Shown: positions 42,629 through 52,257, numbered from the stretch's first letter. The stretch is 64,000 bases of DNA from Mucilaginibacter aquaedulcis (GCF_030409325.1 NZ_JAUFPR010000003.1:310001-374000); one strand, 5' to 3'. The notes: a model not told the origin generated them from the sequence alone. Numbers and translations are program-made.

Positions 42629-43446
42629 GCTTGTGGATATGGGCTCTGCAAGTTAAGGTAATTTCTCAAACCGATGCGGTAAGCTTCCGGACCTTCAGCC
42701 AGGCGTTTAGCATAAAGCCGTACCGCGTCGTTACCCGCGGGATAGGTCAACTGATCTTTTTCATCGGTCGCCGCTTGGTAAACCACTTCGGCGATCTTTT
42801 CGGCCTCTGTAAATTCCATTAGGGTACCATCATTAAAACCTTCGGTCATTTTAGCCATGGTCGCTTCGTAGGCTTTGTCTTCGGTTACCTGCATGGCTTT
42901 CATGAAATCACTTTTAATACCGCCAGGCGCTACGTTCTTGATCCCGATGTTAAATTGTGCGAGGTCGTACGACAAGCTTTCCGCCAATCCCTGCATAGCC
43001 CATTTTGATGCGTTGTAAATCGCGGATTGCGGATTGGATACCAAGCTGCAAAGCGAGGTGGTGTTGATAAACAAACCTTTATTGCGTTGACGGAAATAAG
43101 GAATAAATGCCCGGATAACAGCAAGGCTGCCAAAGAAGTTGGTATCGAATTGAGCCCGGATCTGTTCTTCGGTATGAGATTCGATCGAACCGATCAGTCC
43201 ATAGCCTGCATTATTAAAAACAACGTCGATATCACTCTGGTTTAATGTCGTTTTGATTGTATCTGCTATTTGCCTGTTATTAGTGACATCCAGTGGTAAT
43301 AGTGTAATGTTCTTTAATGGCTTAAGTTCCGTTTCCTTTTCTGGTGATCGCATGGTAGCGATAACATTCCAGCCTTTTGACTGAAATAATTTAGCGGTTG
43401 CTTTGCCCAACCCGGTCGATGCGCCGGTGATCAAAATAGTTTTCAT
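42625..43446 (-). CDS. SDR-family oxidoreductase
   Basis: About 273 residues from the ATG at 43446 (MKTILITGASTGLG), preceded by GGAAAAC; the longer frame begins with TTG. Cofactor motif TGASTGLG (7-14), NNAGYG (about 80-85), catalytic Ser in INTTSLCS and YNASK (about 145-149). These oxidoreductases of the classical type with a C-terminal extension are often annotated as retinol- or ketoreductase-like; substrate unknown. First gene of the SDR-AraC-SnoaL operon. Confidence 0.9.
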   Translation of the reverse strand: MKTILITGASTGLGKATAKLFQSKGWNVIATMRSPEKETELKPLKNITLLPLDVTNNRQIADTIKTTLNQSDIDVVFNNAGYGLIGSIESHTEEQIRAQFDTNFFGSLAVIRAFIPYFRQRNKGLFINTTSLCSLVSNPQSAIYNASKWAMQGLAESLSYDLAQFNIGIKNVAPGGIKSDFMKAMQVTEDKAYEATMAKMTEGFNDGTLMEFTEAEKIAEVVYQAATDEKDQLTYPAGNDAVRLYAKRLAEGPEAYRIGLRNYLNLQSPYPQA

Positions 43447-43628
43447 CTTGTTTTCCTTTTGTGTGATACAAAGGTGCGGCCTCAAAAAAGGAGGGACATA
43501 ACCGAAACGGAGGGTGTTGTAACCGAAATGAAGAAATATCTCTATGAGTAAAAATCTATGTTATTAGTGATAAGCCCAGAAGATGTTTGTCATTTATTTC
43601 TCGTCGAAACTTGACGAAGTGCCTTCTT

Positions 43629-43745
43629 ATGAAAAACAGGTACGATGTTGAGCTGATAAGACAGGGAGATGTTTTGGTTATACAGCGCGTTACAATAGAT
43701 AATGTTTGGCCTATTGGCGATACAACGGTACTTACCGGAATTTAA
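43629..43745 (+). pseudogene. 3' remnant of a SnoaL-like gene
   Basis: A 38-codon open end (MKNRYDVELIRQGDVLVIQ…, ending TVLTGI) matches the C-terminus of the intact SnoaL protein at 37474-37944 nearly residue for residue (LMKNRYDVEL, VIQRVTIDNVW, then VLSGI). Upstream in the same frame the similarity ends abruptly near 43617 (only one residue, L, more is shared), so the 5' part is deleted or replaced. Opposite orientation to the intact copy, 6 kb away. Confidence 0.85.
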
Positions 43746-44118
43746 AAACTATCCTAAGTTCCCTAGGGTAAGGAATACCCAATTTGGTAGTTAAAACCAA
43801 TAATGACTACTAAAAGTTAATTTCAGCAATTTATTTCGAATTAGTAAAACCTTCCAAAATAATATTCTTAAGGATTTTACTGTTTTGTACAATCTTTAAT
43901 AATTGAGCCTGATACAACCTGTAACAGATTGCTAATTCAACACTTAAATTGGTAAAAATACAGCTACAACTTATAAATTTGTAGTAAGAACCTCTGAAGT
44001 TGTTAAGCACAAAATATTGCAATAGATGAAGGTTGTTTTTCCTGCCACCGGCACAGCCGCTTATCGAAATTATGTTATCAAATAAGCGCATTTTGAATTA
44101 CCACTAATACTTTTATAT

Positions 44119-45033
44119 ATGAAGAAGACAATTAGCTATTGCATACTTTTTCTGACAACAGTGTGCAATTCATTCGCCGCTACGTACGAAACAGATTGTT
44201 CGGACATTTTCGTTAAAAGATATAATAAGATGGTTGAATCGGATACACCTACCATTGCTCCAGGCTTTTTTTGGCGTACCGAGCAAAATTCCAAACCAGC
44301 TGTTCAGTTGTTATTATTAGGTACATTTCATTTTAGCAACCCTGGCCTTGATGCCGTAAAATTCAAAAGCGCTGATATTAACAGTGATACCAGGCAGAAA
44401 GAGATACAACAGTTAGTTGGTAACATCAAAAAATTTAAACCGGATAAAATATTTATAGAAGCAGGGATAGACCAGCAAGCTTTAATAGACTCGCAATACA
44501 ATGCTTACTTGAGCGGAAACTATAAATTATCGGCCAATGAAACTAACCAGGTGGGTTTCAGGCTTGCAAAAGAGCTGGGGCATAAGAAAGTGTATTGTAT
44601 TGATTATTGGGGAACACAATTTCCATTCGATAGCCTTCTGAAAGTGGCGAAGCAGAACAGGCAGGATGAACTCCTTAATTCGATCAATGACAAAATAACC
44701 GCTGTAGGTCAGGAATTTAACGCCATGCTTCTTAAAAGTACAATACAGCAATTGTTAGCATGGGAGAATACCGATGCTATGAATGCAGAAAATGTTGGTT
44801 TTTATTTTAAACTTTTGAAAGCCGGAGATCTGAAAAACCACGTAGGTTCATACCTTACCAGTGAATGGTATCGTCGTAATCTCATCATCTACGAACAAAT
44901 GCTCAAGGAATTAGACGGCCGAGAAAAAAGGATATTTCTTATGTTTGGGCAGGGTCATACTGCTATGATAAAGCAATTTGTTCAATATAATCACGAGTTG
45001 GAGTTGGTTCCGGTAGCAGACGTATTAAAATAG
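44119..45033 (+). CDS. DUF5694-like exported protein
   Basis: A 304-residue protein with an N-terminal signal peptide (about 1-20, SYCILFLTTVCNSFAA). The core LLLLGTFHFSNPGLDAVKFKSADI, QQLVGNIKKFKPDKIFIEA and HKKVYCIDYWG, then a closing FLMFGQGHTAMIKQFV, is the DUF5694 pattern, a group related to the TraB/ChaN-type (EreA-like) fold with His and Glu residues that may bind metal. Exported to the periplasm; activity unknown. Monocistronic, with a terminator at 45224. Confidence 0.82.
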   Translation: MKKTISYCILFLTTVCNSFAATYETDCSDIFVKRYNKMVESDTPTIAPGFFWRTEQNSKPAVQLLLLGTFHFSNPGLDAVKFKSADINSDTRQKEIQQLVGNIKKFKPDKIFIEAGIDQQALIDSQYNAYLSGNYKLSANETNQVGFRLAKELGHKKVYCIDYWGTQFPFDSLLKVAKQNRQDELLNSINDKITAVGQEFNAMLLKSTIQQLLAWENTDAMNAENVGFYFKLLKAGDLKNHVGSYLTSEWYRRNLIIYEQMLKELDGREKRIFLMFGQGHTAMIKQFVQYNHELELVPVADVLK

Positions 45034-45223
45034 CCATTTGTCTTTGTGCGGAAATTTTAAGGAATATTCCCTGTAATGAAAACACCTTCAGAGATCGTAA
45101 TGTTGTGATAAGCCAGGGAGATTAAAAAACTTTTTCATCAAAAAACTTCAAAAATCTAAAGGCCTCTTTATTGAGACTTACAAGCAAGAAACCCGGGTTC
45201 GTAAACCCGGTTAGGGGAGCTAC

Positions 45224-45261
45224 AAAGGGCAAGGAATATTTTACTATCGCTTGCCCTTTTT
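45224..45261 (+). terminator. terminator after the DUF5694 gene
   Basis: AAAGGGCAAG and complement CTTGCCCTTT around a 16-base loop, followed by TTT. A second palindrome, ACCCGGGTTCGTAAACCCGGTT, lies just upstream at 45191-45212. The rest of the 45034-45358 gap shows nothing else. Confidence 0.7.
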
Positions 45262-45358
45262 GGCTAATTCATGGTTAGTTAAATAAGCTGAGGTACTCGC
45301 GTTAACGGTTAGATGTCGCGTACCCGAATTCTGTAGTTCGCAAATAGCCTATTTGCTT

Positions 45359-46675
45359 TCATTGTCCAATCAAAATTTTCAGATCAGTAACGGCCATCCG
45401 GTATGATAACTGGGCCGAAAACATATCCGCAAGGGCTTTGGCCAATAACGCTTTCGTACTTAACAAATCGGCTGATTTGTTAAGACCCGCAGCTTGCTTA
45501 TCTTCCTGTATTTTCAACTCCTCTTGCCGGTAGGTAAAAGCCTTTTGCGCAACAGCCACCAGTGCCTGTGCCTGGTTGACTCTCCTGTGCGCTTTTGTAA
45601 TGTCATTACTTACCTGTAGCTCGGTATTTATTAAATGCTCTTCTGCTTGTTTCAGGCCAAATTGCCTTTGTCTGGTTACTTGTTTGTTTGAAAAAATACT
45701 TTGCAGATCCCATTTCAGGCTCAGGCCTATGTACGTATTATTAACCGGTAATAATGCATTGCCAAATTGGTGCGCATATCCACCAATTAATCCAATCTCG
45801 GGAATATTGCTTTGCCTGGACGATTTTATACCCAGCGCTGCTTTTGACTTATTCAGGTTGGCTATTTGCAGATCAATATTTGAACTTTTGGCAGTATTTT
45901 GATATTCATCAACCGTTTGTATGGGTGCAATATCGAGATCTGTTTCTTTTAAATTTATGGTTGTTGCGATAATACCGGTTATGGTTGACAGATCGCCCAT
46001 GTAATCCTGCTCTTGTATGTTTAGCTTTAATATGTTTTGTTCCTGGTCGGCAATATTGGCTTGCAAACCGGCTTTATCTGCGATGAGTGTTTTACCGGCC
46101 AACAGGGCATTATCAGCATCCAGCAGTTTTGATTGAGCCAGCGCCAGTGTGGCGCCAGCTTCTTCTAAACGTTTTCGGGTTATCAATATTCCATAATAAA
46201 GTTGTTCTACCGACTGTTTTAGTTGCAGCGAAATTTTAAGCCTGTCTTTTTCCGTTAGTAGCACATCGGTCTTATCGGCCTCCAAACCCGTTTTTATTTT
46301 TACCTGCTGGGTCATGGGCTGATAGGCCATCAACCCAACCAATGAGCTGTTATACTTGCCCACGGTAAAGTTTTTATCGGCACTGGGGCTTGATTGGCCA
46401 ATGGTGCCGGCCGGAATAGTTAGCTCACCCAAACTAAAGCTGTGAAGGTAGTTACCGCTTAAAGTTGTGGCGGGATATCTTTTTATTTTGTCCTCTTCTA
46501 TTTTTGCCTGCTTTTCTTTCATCTGCCACAGTTTGGTGGCAAGTATATGGTTGTTTCGTAATGCAGAATCGATTAACTGTTGCAGCGAATAAATCGGTAT
46601 TTCCTGTGCCTTTACCGGAACATTGCTCCATATTAAACATACCACTGGCAAAATGGATTTTATTGTAAGTTTCAT
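45359..46675 (-). CDS. TolC-family outer-membrane efflux protein
   Basis: A 438-residue outer-membrane factor. A signal peptide (about 1-23) is followed by two TolC-like repeats with long coiled-coil helices (SLQQLIDSALRNNHILATKLWQMKEK near 30-55, SNIDLQIANLNKSKAALGIKSSRQSNIPEIGL near 265-295). It forms the outer exit duct for the RND pump encoded 3 bases upstream on the same strand; it is the last gene of the operon. Confidence 0.92.
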   Translation of the reverse strand: MKLTIKSILPVVCLIWSNVPVKAQEIPIYSLQQLIDSALRNNHILATKLWQMKEKQAKIEEDKIKRYPATTLSGNYLHSFSLGELTIPAGTIGQSSPSADKNFTVGKYNSSLVGLMAYQPMTQQVKIKTGLEADKTDVLLTEKDRLKISLQLKQSVEQLYYGILITRKRLEEAGATLALAQSKLLDADNALLAGKTLIADKAGLQANIADQEQNILKLNIQEQDYMGDLSTITGIIATTINLKETDLDIAPIQTVDEYQNTAKSSNIDLQIANLNKSKAALGIKSSRQSNIPEIGLIGGYAHQFGNALLPVNNTYIGLSLKWDLQSIFSNKQVTRQRQFGLKQAEEHLINTELQVSNDITKAHRRVNQAQALVAVAQKAFTYRQEELKIQEDKQAAGLNKSADLLSTKALLAKALADMFSAQLSYRMAVTDLKILIGQ

Positions 46676-46678
46676 TGT

Positions 46679-49600
46679 TTAAAAATTTAATGTTTTTTCA
46701 ACTAAACCTGGTTTAGACTTAATCCACCCGATGTACAGCACCGGGACGGATATCAGGGCCATGGCCATGCTCCATACCACGCCAAAAGCCAATACGCTTG
46801 CAAGAGGCGCCCACATAGGCGAGCCTGAAACGATCATGGGCAATACACCAATGGCAGCCGCCATTGCAGTGAGGAAAATGGGGCGCAGTCGCCTTTTACC
46901 CGATTCGATGGCGGCTGTTTTAATATCAAGACCTTGTTTAATGAGTTCGTTAGTATGATCAACCAGGATAATGGCATTGCGCACCACAATTCCGGATAGT
47001 GCGATGAGGCCGATAAAAGCCGTGAAGCTGAAATAGTTACCGGTGATGAACAACCCAGATATGGCACCGAACAGACTCAGCGGGATGCTGAACATTACTA
47101 TTACCGCCTCTTTAAGATTTTTGAATTGAAACAACAGGATGAAAAATATAAGCACCAAGCTCACCAGTAAAGCTGTAATCAATTGGCCCATTGATTCCTT
47201 TTTGTTAAAATCTTCGCCACCATATTCAATACGGTAACCGCTTGGCAATTGCAGCTTGCTTATAGCAGGTTGTATGGAAGCCAACAGTTCAGAAGGGAGA
47301 ACATCAGGCGTGACCTCACTTTGTACGGTAAGCGCTCTAACACCATTGCGATGCATGATACGGCCTGTTTGCCATTGCGGAACCAAGTCAGCGATCTGCC
47401 TTAGCGGAACCTCGGCTCCGGTAACTGGCGATCTTGCATAAGTATTCTGTAAATCAGTGGTGGTTCGTCTGCTTTTTTCATCCAAACGCAATGCAATGCT
47501 TACTGCATCTGGACCTTCATACAGAGTAGAGATCGCCGCTCCACTAAAACCGGTGTAAACTGACCTGGAAATGCTGCCGGTAGTGTAACCCAGGCGGCTG
47601 GCCTCTTCGTTTAACCTGATCCCGATGCCATAATAGTCTTCTGCAAAGTCATTTCTGACAAAACGGCTGCCCTTTGTTTGTTTTATAATGTTACCAACTT
47701 CTTCGCCAATGCCCTTTAGCTGATCTATATCTTCACCAATAATTCTAACCTCAACAGGAGCCTTTAATGACGCACCTTGCTGCATCAGTTTGATATAAGT
47801 TGTACCTTCGGGTATAAGCTTACCTACCCTTGCACTTAAATCTTCGGCAAGTTCTTTGGTGGTTTCTTCAGTGGTAGTATTTATCAGTATCTGGGCATAG
47901 TTGTTTGTAGCAAACTCCGGTGAAAAATTATAATAAAACCTGGGCGAGGCGATGCCCGTAAAGGTTGCGTATGAAAGTACACGCTTATCATGCTTTATTA
48001 ATGCCTCGGCCCTTAAAATGGCCTCATTGGTTTTTTCGAGCTTTGTACCTGTAGGCATCCATAACTCAACCACAAACTGCCCTCTTTCGGCCGCCGGAAA
48101 AAATTGCTGCCTGATACCACCTGAGAATAATAAACCCGCCAGCGCAATTGGCGCCAGACTGCTGATAATGGTAATTGCCGGATGTTTTACACACCAGGCC
48201 AACAGACTGTTATACCCATTCTGCATTAAATCCAGCAATGATCTTTTCTGTTTCTTTTGCGATTGATGGCTTGCTGATTTTTCATGCAGGCCTTTTTTGA
48301 TAAAAGTGTAACAAAGCAGGGGCGTTAAAACCATGGCCACAAAAAATGAAGAAGCCAAAGCAACAGCAACAGTGATAGGTAAAGCAAATATAAACTCGCC
48401 AACGGTTCCCTTTATTAAAACCATAGGCATAAACGAGGCAATAATAGTAACTGTAGCTGCCAGTACGGGTATCACGAGATCGTTGGCGCTTCGCCATGCG
48501 GCTGTCCAGCGTTCAACACCTTCGTCAAGTAGTTCTACATAGTTATCTGCAATAACAATGGCATCATCAACCACCATCCCCAGTACCAGGATCAAAGCAG
48601 CCAGCGATACCTGATGCAGTTCAATGCCAAGGGCATGCATCACAGCAAAGGTAACGGCCACGGTCATGGGTATGGCCATTGCGGCTACCGCTGCAATACG
48701 TAATGGTAACAGTAAAACAACTACTATAATTACAGAAACTATGGCCAGAAAGAACTCCCGGATAAAGTGTGAAATATTTTCATCCACCAACTGCGGTTGG
48801 TTGACAATAGTAGTTATTTTAATATCCGAGGGAATTAACGTCCGGGCTTCCTCAATTTTACGGCTAACCTGCTCTCCAAATTTTACAATATTGTTCCCTT
48901 CCTGCATTTGAACAGAAAGCATCATTGCCTTTTTACCGTTTACAGTGATCATACTTTGCGGCTCTTTATAATCTCTTTTCATCACGGCAACATCACCAAG
49001 CCTAACTTCAGAACCCGATCTTGAGATACCAATTACCTGATTGGCCAGGTCTGTTTCTGTAGTGTAATACCCATTGGTATAAAGCGGGGCTTTATTACTA
49101 TTGGTTTTCAGGTCGCCGGTTGCATTAATACTATTTTGCGATTGTAATAACTGCGCTACCTGCTGGGCGCTAACACCATATTGCGATAACTTTTCGGATG
49201 TTGATGACACAACGATCTCTTCCTGCTGCTCCCCTATTCGTTTTATTTTTGAAGCTGCCGGTATCGTTCGCAGATAATCCTCCAGTTTTTGGGTGTATTG
49301 TTTTAGCTCCTGGTAGCTGGCATTATTACTTTCCAGAGCAATCACCAGGGCCTCGGTATCGCCAAAATCCGAATTAACTATGGGGCCTTTTACCCCCTCA
49401 GGCAAATCAAGCTGTTTTGATGTCAGCAACTGGTGCCGGAGCTTACTCCAGAATATATCAGGCTGTTTTACACGCTCGGTAAGCTCCACATTTACCACTA
49501 CCTCGCCATCTTTGGTGGTAGAGTAGGTTTTAGATTTATCTACTTCCTCGTATTGGAAAAGATATTGTTCCAGTTTCTTAGTTACCTGATCTTCTACCTG

Positions 49601-49771
49601 TAAGGAGTTAGCTCCCGGGAAGTAAGCTACTACCAAGCCCTGCCTTATGGTGATTTTGGGATCTTCCCGGCGCGGCATATTTAGTAAAGAATCTATACCT
49701 ACAGCAAAAAGCAGGAACAATACCGACAATGTAACGTGCTTGTATTGCAGCGATGTTTTTATGATATTCAT
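46679..49771 (-). CDS. RND efflux pump inner-membrane transporter, HAE-1-like
   Basis: A 1030-residue resistance-nodulation-division transporter with 12 predicted helices and two periplasmic porter domains. Key features: the N-terminal helix ending in PRREDPKI, the proton-relay Asp pair in GMVVDDAIVIADN (helix 4, about residue 395), and the RND signature GGIRQQFFPAAERGQFVVELWMP near residue 555. Absence of a metal-type helix 4 motif (as in CusA) and presence of the DD pair favour a drug or hydrophobic-compound pump. It is preceded by its adaptor and followed by its TolC-type channel: a complete tripartite operon. Confidence 0.95.
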   Translation of the reverse strand: MNIIKTSLQYKHVTLSVLFLLFAVGIDSLLNMPRREDPKITIRQGLVVAYFPGANSLQVEDQVTKKLEQYLFQYEEVDKSKTYSTTKDGEVVVNVELTERVKQPDIFWSKLRHQLLTSKQLDLPEGVKGPIVNSDFGDTEALVIALESNNASYQELKQYTQKLEDYLRTIPAASKIKRIGEQQEEIVVSSTSEKLSQYGVSAQQVAQLLQSQNSINATGDLKTNSNKAPLYTNGYYTTETDLANQVIGISRSGSEVRLGDVAVMKRDYKEPQSMITVNGKKAMMLSVQMQEGNNIVKFGEQVSRKIEEARTLIPSDIKITTIVNQPQLVDENISHFIREFFLAIVSVIIVVVLLLPLRIAAVAAMAIPMTVAVTFAVMHALGIELHQVSLAALILVLGMVVDDAIVIADNYVELLDEGVERWTAAWRSANDLVIPVLAATVTIIASFMPMVLIKGTVGEFIFALPITVAVALASSFFVAMVLTPLLCYTFIKKGLHEKSASHQSQKKQKRSLLDLMQNGYNSLLAWCVKHPAITIISSLAPIALAGLLFSGGIRQQFFPAAERGQFVVELWMPTGTKLEKTNEAILRAEALIKHDKRVLSYATFTGIASPRFYYNFSPEFATNNYAQILINTTTEETTKELAEDLSARVGKLIPEGTTYIKLMQQGASLKAPVEVRIIGEDIDQLKGIGEEVGNIIKQTKGSRFVRNDFAEDYYGIGIRLNEEASRLGYTTGSISRSVYTGFSGAAISTLYEGPDAVSIALRLDEKSRRTTTDLQNTYARSPVTGAEVPLRQIADLVPQWQTGRIMHRNGVRALTVQSEVTPDVLPSELLASIQPAISKLQLPSGYRIEYGGEDFNKKESMGQLITALLVSLVLIFFILLFQFKNLKEAVIVMFSIPLSLFGAISGLFITGNYFSFTAFIGLIALSGIVVRNAIILVDHTNELIKQGLDIKTAAIESGKRRLRPIFLTAMAAAIGVLPMIVSGSPMWAPLASVLAFGVVWSMAMALISVPVLYIGWIKSKPGLVEKTLNF

Positions 49772-49783
49772 TGTGGTAATTAT

Positions 49784-50818
49784 TTAATTGATAGAGATTA
49801 ATGAACCGTCGGCTAATTTTTTTTGACCGCTTGTAATAATGGTTTCGCCGGCCCCCAGTCCTGATACAATTTCAATCCTATTATCAAACATGCGTCCGAG
49901 GCTTACCCTGCGTTTAAAAGCTTTGCTATGGGCCTTATCAACTATAAAAACATAGCTTTGGTTAGCCAGATCATGCTGGATACATTCGGCAGACAGGAAG
50001 ATCGCTTGCTTTTTTCTGCCTGCGGTTATCAGGGCATCGGCTAACATACCGGGGCGAATGAGCAAGCCCGGGTTCTCCACTTCAATTTTAATAGCAAAGG
50101 CCCTTGAAGTGGCATCGGCAGCAGAACCTACTTCTTTTACTATTCCTGCATATGTTTTACCAAGGGCGGTAACATATACATTTGCCTTTTGCCCAAGTTT
50201 TACTTCATGCAGCTCTGCCTCCGGAACAAATGCCAGCACCTTTACTTTCCTGATATCAGATACCACAAAAAGCGGCATACCAACACTTACTATCTCGCCT
50301 TCTTCGGCACGTTTTTTAAGCAATACTCCGCCAATAGGAGAATACAAGTGGGTATCGTTCAGATTTTTTTGCTGGAGTTGCTGCTGCAGTTGTGCTTGCC
50401 TAAGCGAGAAACTTACTTTTGAAAAATCGGCATCACTCAGACTTTTTCGTATATGTAGTATTTTAAGGCGGTTAAACTCATCAGCAGTGGAACCAAGCTG
50501 CACATCTGCCAGTTCTTTGGCAAGGGCATAATTGCTGGGGTCAAGGCTTGCTATCAACTGTCCTTTAGATATGCTTTCGCCCTCTGTTACTGATTCATGA
50601 TTGATTTTACCAGCCACCATAAAACCTAAATTCACGGTGGTATTGCCTTCTATGTTACCACTTATGGCTATTTCGGTATTAATAGCTTCAGGTTTAATTT
50701 CTTCTATTTTTATAGCAATAGCCGCAGGAACACTGCCGGATGCCGGTATTGTATGGTTCTTACAGCTGAAGGCAAGAAACACAACAATAAGTGCAGGGGT
50801 AAATAAGGATGATTTCAT
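49784..50818 (-). CDS. RND periplasmic adaptor lipoprotein (MFP)
   Basis: 344 residues from the ATG at 50818; the longer frame begins with TTG. A lipoprotein signal (FLAFSC lipobox, about Cys19) is followed by the adaptor domains: barrel-sandwich/biotinyl halves (GFMVAGKINHESVTEGESISKGQLIASLDPSNY and LYSPIGGVLLKKRAEEGEIVSVGMPLF), a short coiled coil, and the beta-barrel and membrane-proximal domains (PGMLADALI, VSGLGAGETIITSGQKKLADGS). It links the pump to the outer channel. Thirteen bases lie between it and the preceding gene. Confidence 0.93.
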   Translation of the reverse strand: MKSSLFTPALIVVFLAFSCKNHTIPASGSVPAAIAIKIEEIKPEAINTEIAISGNIEGNTTVNLGFMVAGKINHESVTEGESISKGQLIASLDPSNYALAKELADVQLGSTADEFNRLKILHIRKSLSDADFSKVSFSLRQAQLQQQLQQKNLNDTHLYSPIGGVLLKKRAEEGEIVSVGMPLFVVSDIRKVKVLAFVPEAELHEVKLGQKANVYVTALGKTYAGIVKEVGSAADATSRAFAIKIEVENPGLLIRPGMLADALITAGRKKQAIFLSAECIQHDLANQSYVFIVDKAHSKAFKRRVSLGRMFDNRIEIVSGLGAGETIITSGQKKLADGSLISIN

Positions 50819-50831
50819 TTTTATTGATTTA

Positions 50832-51245
50832 TTATTCTGAAAAAAATTGTTCTTGTATCTGTACCTTTTCAATGCCCAGAAAAATAAGCGATAGCCTGAT
50901 ATTTTCTACAAAAGCATCATTACCCGAAATGGTGAATTGCATGTGCTGCATGGTATTGGCATTCAGGATGGCTTCAATATCTTCCTGTTTTATGCCGCAG
51001 TGGCCTGCAGATTCTTTAGAATGATAGCTAATGAATAATTGGGTAGGGAAATGCTTTTGCAGTATTTTTAGTTCTTTTTTAAAAAGATGCTGTTTATTTA
51101 TAGAGCAATAAAAAAGGGAAATGTGCTGGTATTTAACCTCGGCGAGCCTGTTTTTTAAATCGTTGAAGATGGAGGCGATACCTAAATCATCTGCAAAAAA
51201 CACGCGGTGTACACCAAAATCCTGAATAGAAATAAATGCCTGCAT
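50832..51245 (-). CDS. stand-alone ferredoxin-reductase-type NAD-binding domain
   Basis: A 137-residue protein that resembles only the C-terminal, nucleotide-binding half of ferredoxin-NADP reductases: DDLGIASIFNDLKNRLAEVKY near the start, HISLFYCSINKQHLFKKEL, and the end MQFTISGNDAFVENIRLSLIFLGIEKVQIQEQFF, matching the family's GP--M--V---L--LG(V)-----I--E-F. The FAD domain is absent. It may be a truncated relic or a small protein binding another flavoprotein. It lies between the Crp/Fnr regulator and the efflux genes and is probably co-transcribed with them. Confidence 0.65.
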   Translation of the reverse strand: MQAFISIQDFGVHRVFFADDLGIASIFNDLKNRLAEVKYQHISLFYCSINKQHLFKKELKILQKHFPTQLFISYHSKESAGHCGIKQEDIEAILNANTMQHMQFTISGNDAFVENIRLSLIFLGIEKVQIQEQFFSE

Positions 51246-51329
51246 GATATAGTAATTTTATAATGCAAAGCACGCGAAGGCACAGGAGGGTATTTTTAAT
51301 CTATCTTAAAAAATGAAATTGGCTGCAAA

Positions 51330-51893
51330 TTATTTTTTGCTTCTGATAACGCTCAGCGTTTGCTGGGTAATTCCTAAATAGGAGGCAATATCCCCAAGCG
51401 GAGCCCTTAATAAAATATTGGGATAGTTATCAATGAAAATTTTATAGCGCTGCTCCGCAGTTTGAAACTGCAGTGAGAAAAGCCTGTCAGAAAACCGTTT
51501 CAACATATCAATAGCCACCAGGAATGAGAAGGATTTAAACGCCGAAACCTTATCCAGCAAATCGGTAAACTCCCTGAAGTGGATTATCCGCAGGGTTGAA
51601 TCTTCCAGAACCTCCCGGCCATAGGGATCTGGATTATTAAAATAAACGTTTTCTACAGACATGGTGAAATTGTTTTCACCAAAAAAGAAATGTGTAATAT
51701 CCTTCCCCTCCTGGTTGATGTAAAACAGCCTGATCAGCCCTTCTTCAACAAAATAAATTTTGTGCGATCGGTTATCGGGTTGTACAAGGTTAGTGCCCTT
51801 AGGATAACCCTCTTTTTTGAATGCTGCGTTGATTGCTTCGCATTCTTCTGTGCTTAATTTTATTTTGGATTCGATATACTGAATCAGGTCCAT
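51330..51893 (-). CDS. Crp/Fnr-family transcriptional regulator
   Basis: A 187-residue Crp-type regulator: N-terminal cyclic-nucleotide-binding-like domain (about 18-120, KIYFVEEGLIRLFYINQEGKDITHFFFGENNF) and a C-terminal HTH (about 155-187, RAPLGDIASYLGITQQTLSVIRSKK). Being first of the minus-strand row that continues into the RND operon, it probably controls it. It has no cysteine cluster, and its effector is unknown. Confidence 0.9.
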   Translation of the reverse strand: MDLIQYIESKIKLSTEECEAINAAFKKEGYPKGTNLVQPDNRSHKIYFVEEGLIRLFYINQEGKDITHFFFGENNFTMSVENVYFNNPDPYGREVLEDSTLRIIHFREFTDLLDKVSAFKSFSFLVAIDMLKRFSDRLFSLQFQTAEQRYKIFIDNYPNILLRAPLGDIASYLGITQQTLSVIRSKK

Positions 51894-52206
51894 AGTTGTA
51901 AGTCATGAAAATGAAGCTATTACGAATAATAAGTGAAACGGTATATAAAGATATAGAAATTTATAATTTCATGTATATGTAAAGCACACAAGATTAGGTA
52001 AAAGGGCAATCATAACATACAGTGACATTACCAAATATAAACTGTTGGTTTTTTTATGGATTATCCCAGGAATATTCCTGCGAGCCTTATTAACAAAGAA
52101 GGAACACATCAATATCGAGCCTATTCCAAAAACGGCAATCGACCGCTTGACGAGAATTGATAATATATACTGTAAATCAAATACTTGCGATAAACGAACA
52201 ATAATT

Positions 52207-52257
52207 GGTTCGATGTACCCCGAAAAGTTCACTTTCGGAGAACTACAACATCGAACC
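52207..52257. repeat. nested inverted repeat next to tRNA terminator
   Basis: Outer arms GGTTCGATGT (52207-52216) and ACATCGAACC (52248-52257) are perfectly complementary, with an inner stem CCGAAA/TTTCGG (52220-52238). The right arm is the first ten bases of the 80-base repeat shared with 19101. It may be a transposon end, a recombination core or a folded RNA. No transposase is nearby. Confidence 0.55.

Noticed and set aside
43831..44091. 86-codon minus-strand frame in the gap before the DUF5694 gene
   Set aside because: Cys/Tyr/Asn-rich, without signal, domain or ribosome site; looks like decayed AT-rich DNA.
45191..45212. ACCCGGGTT/AACCCGGT palindrome as an operator
   Set aside because: It lies between converging genes next to a true terminator, with no promoter nearby; more likely part of the terminator region.
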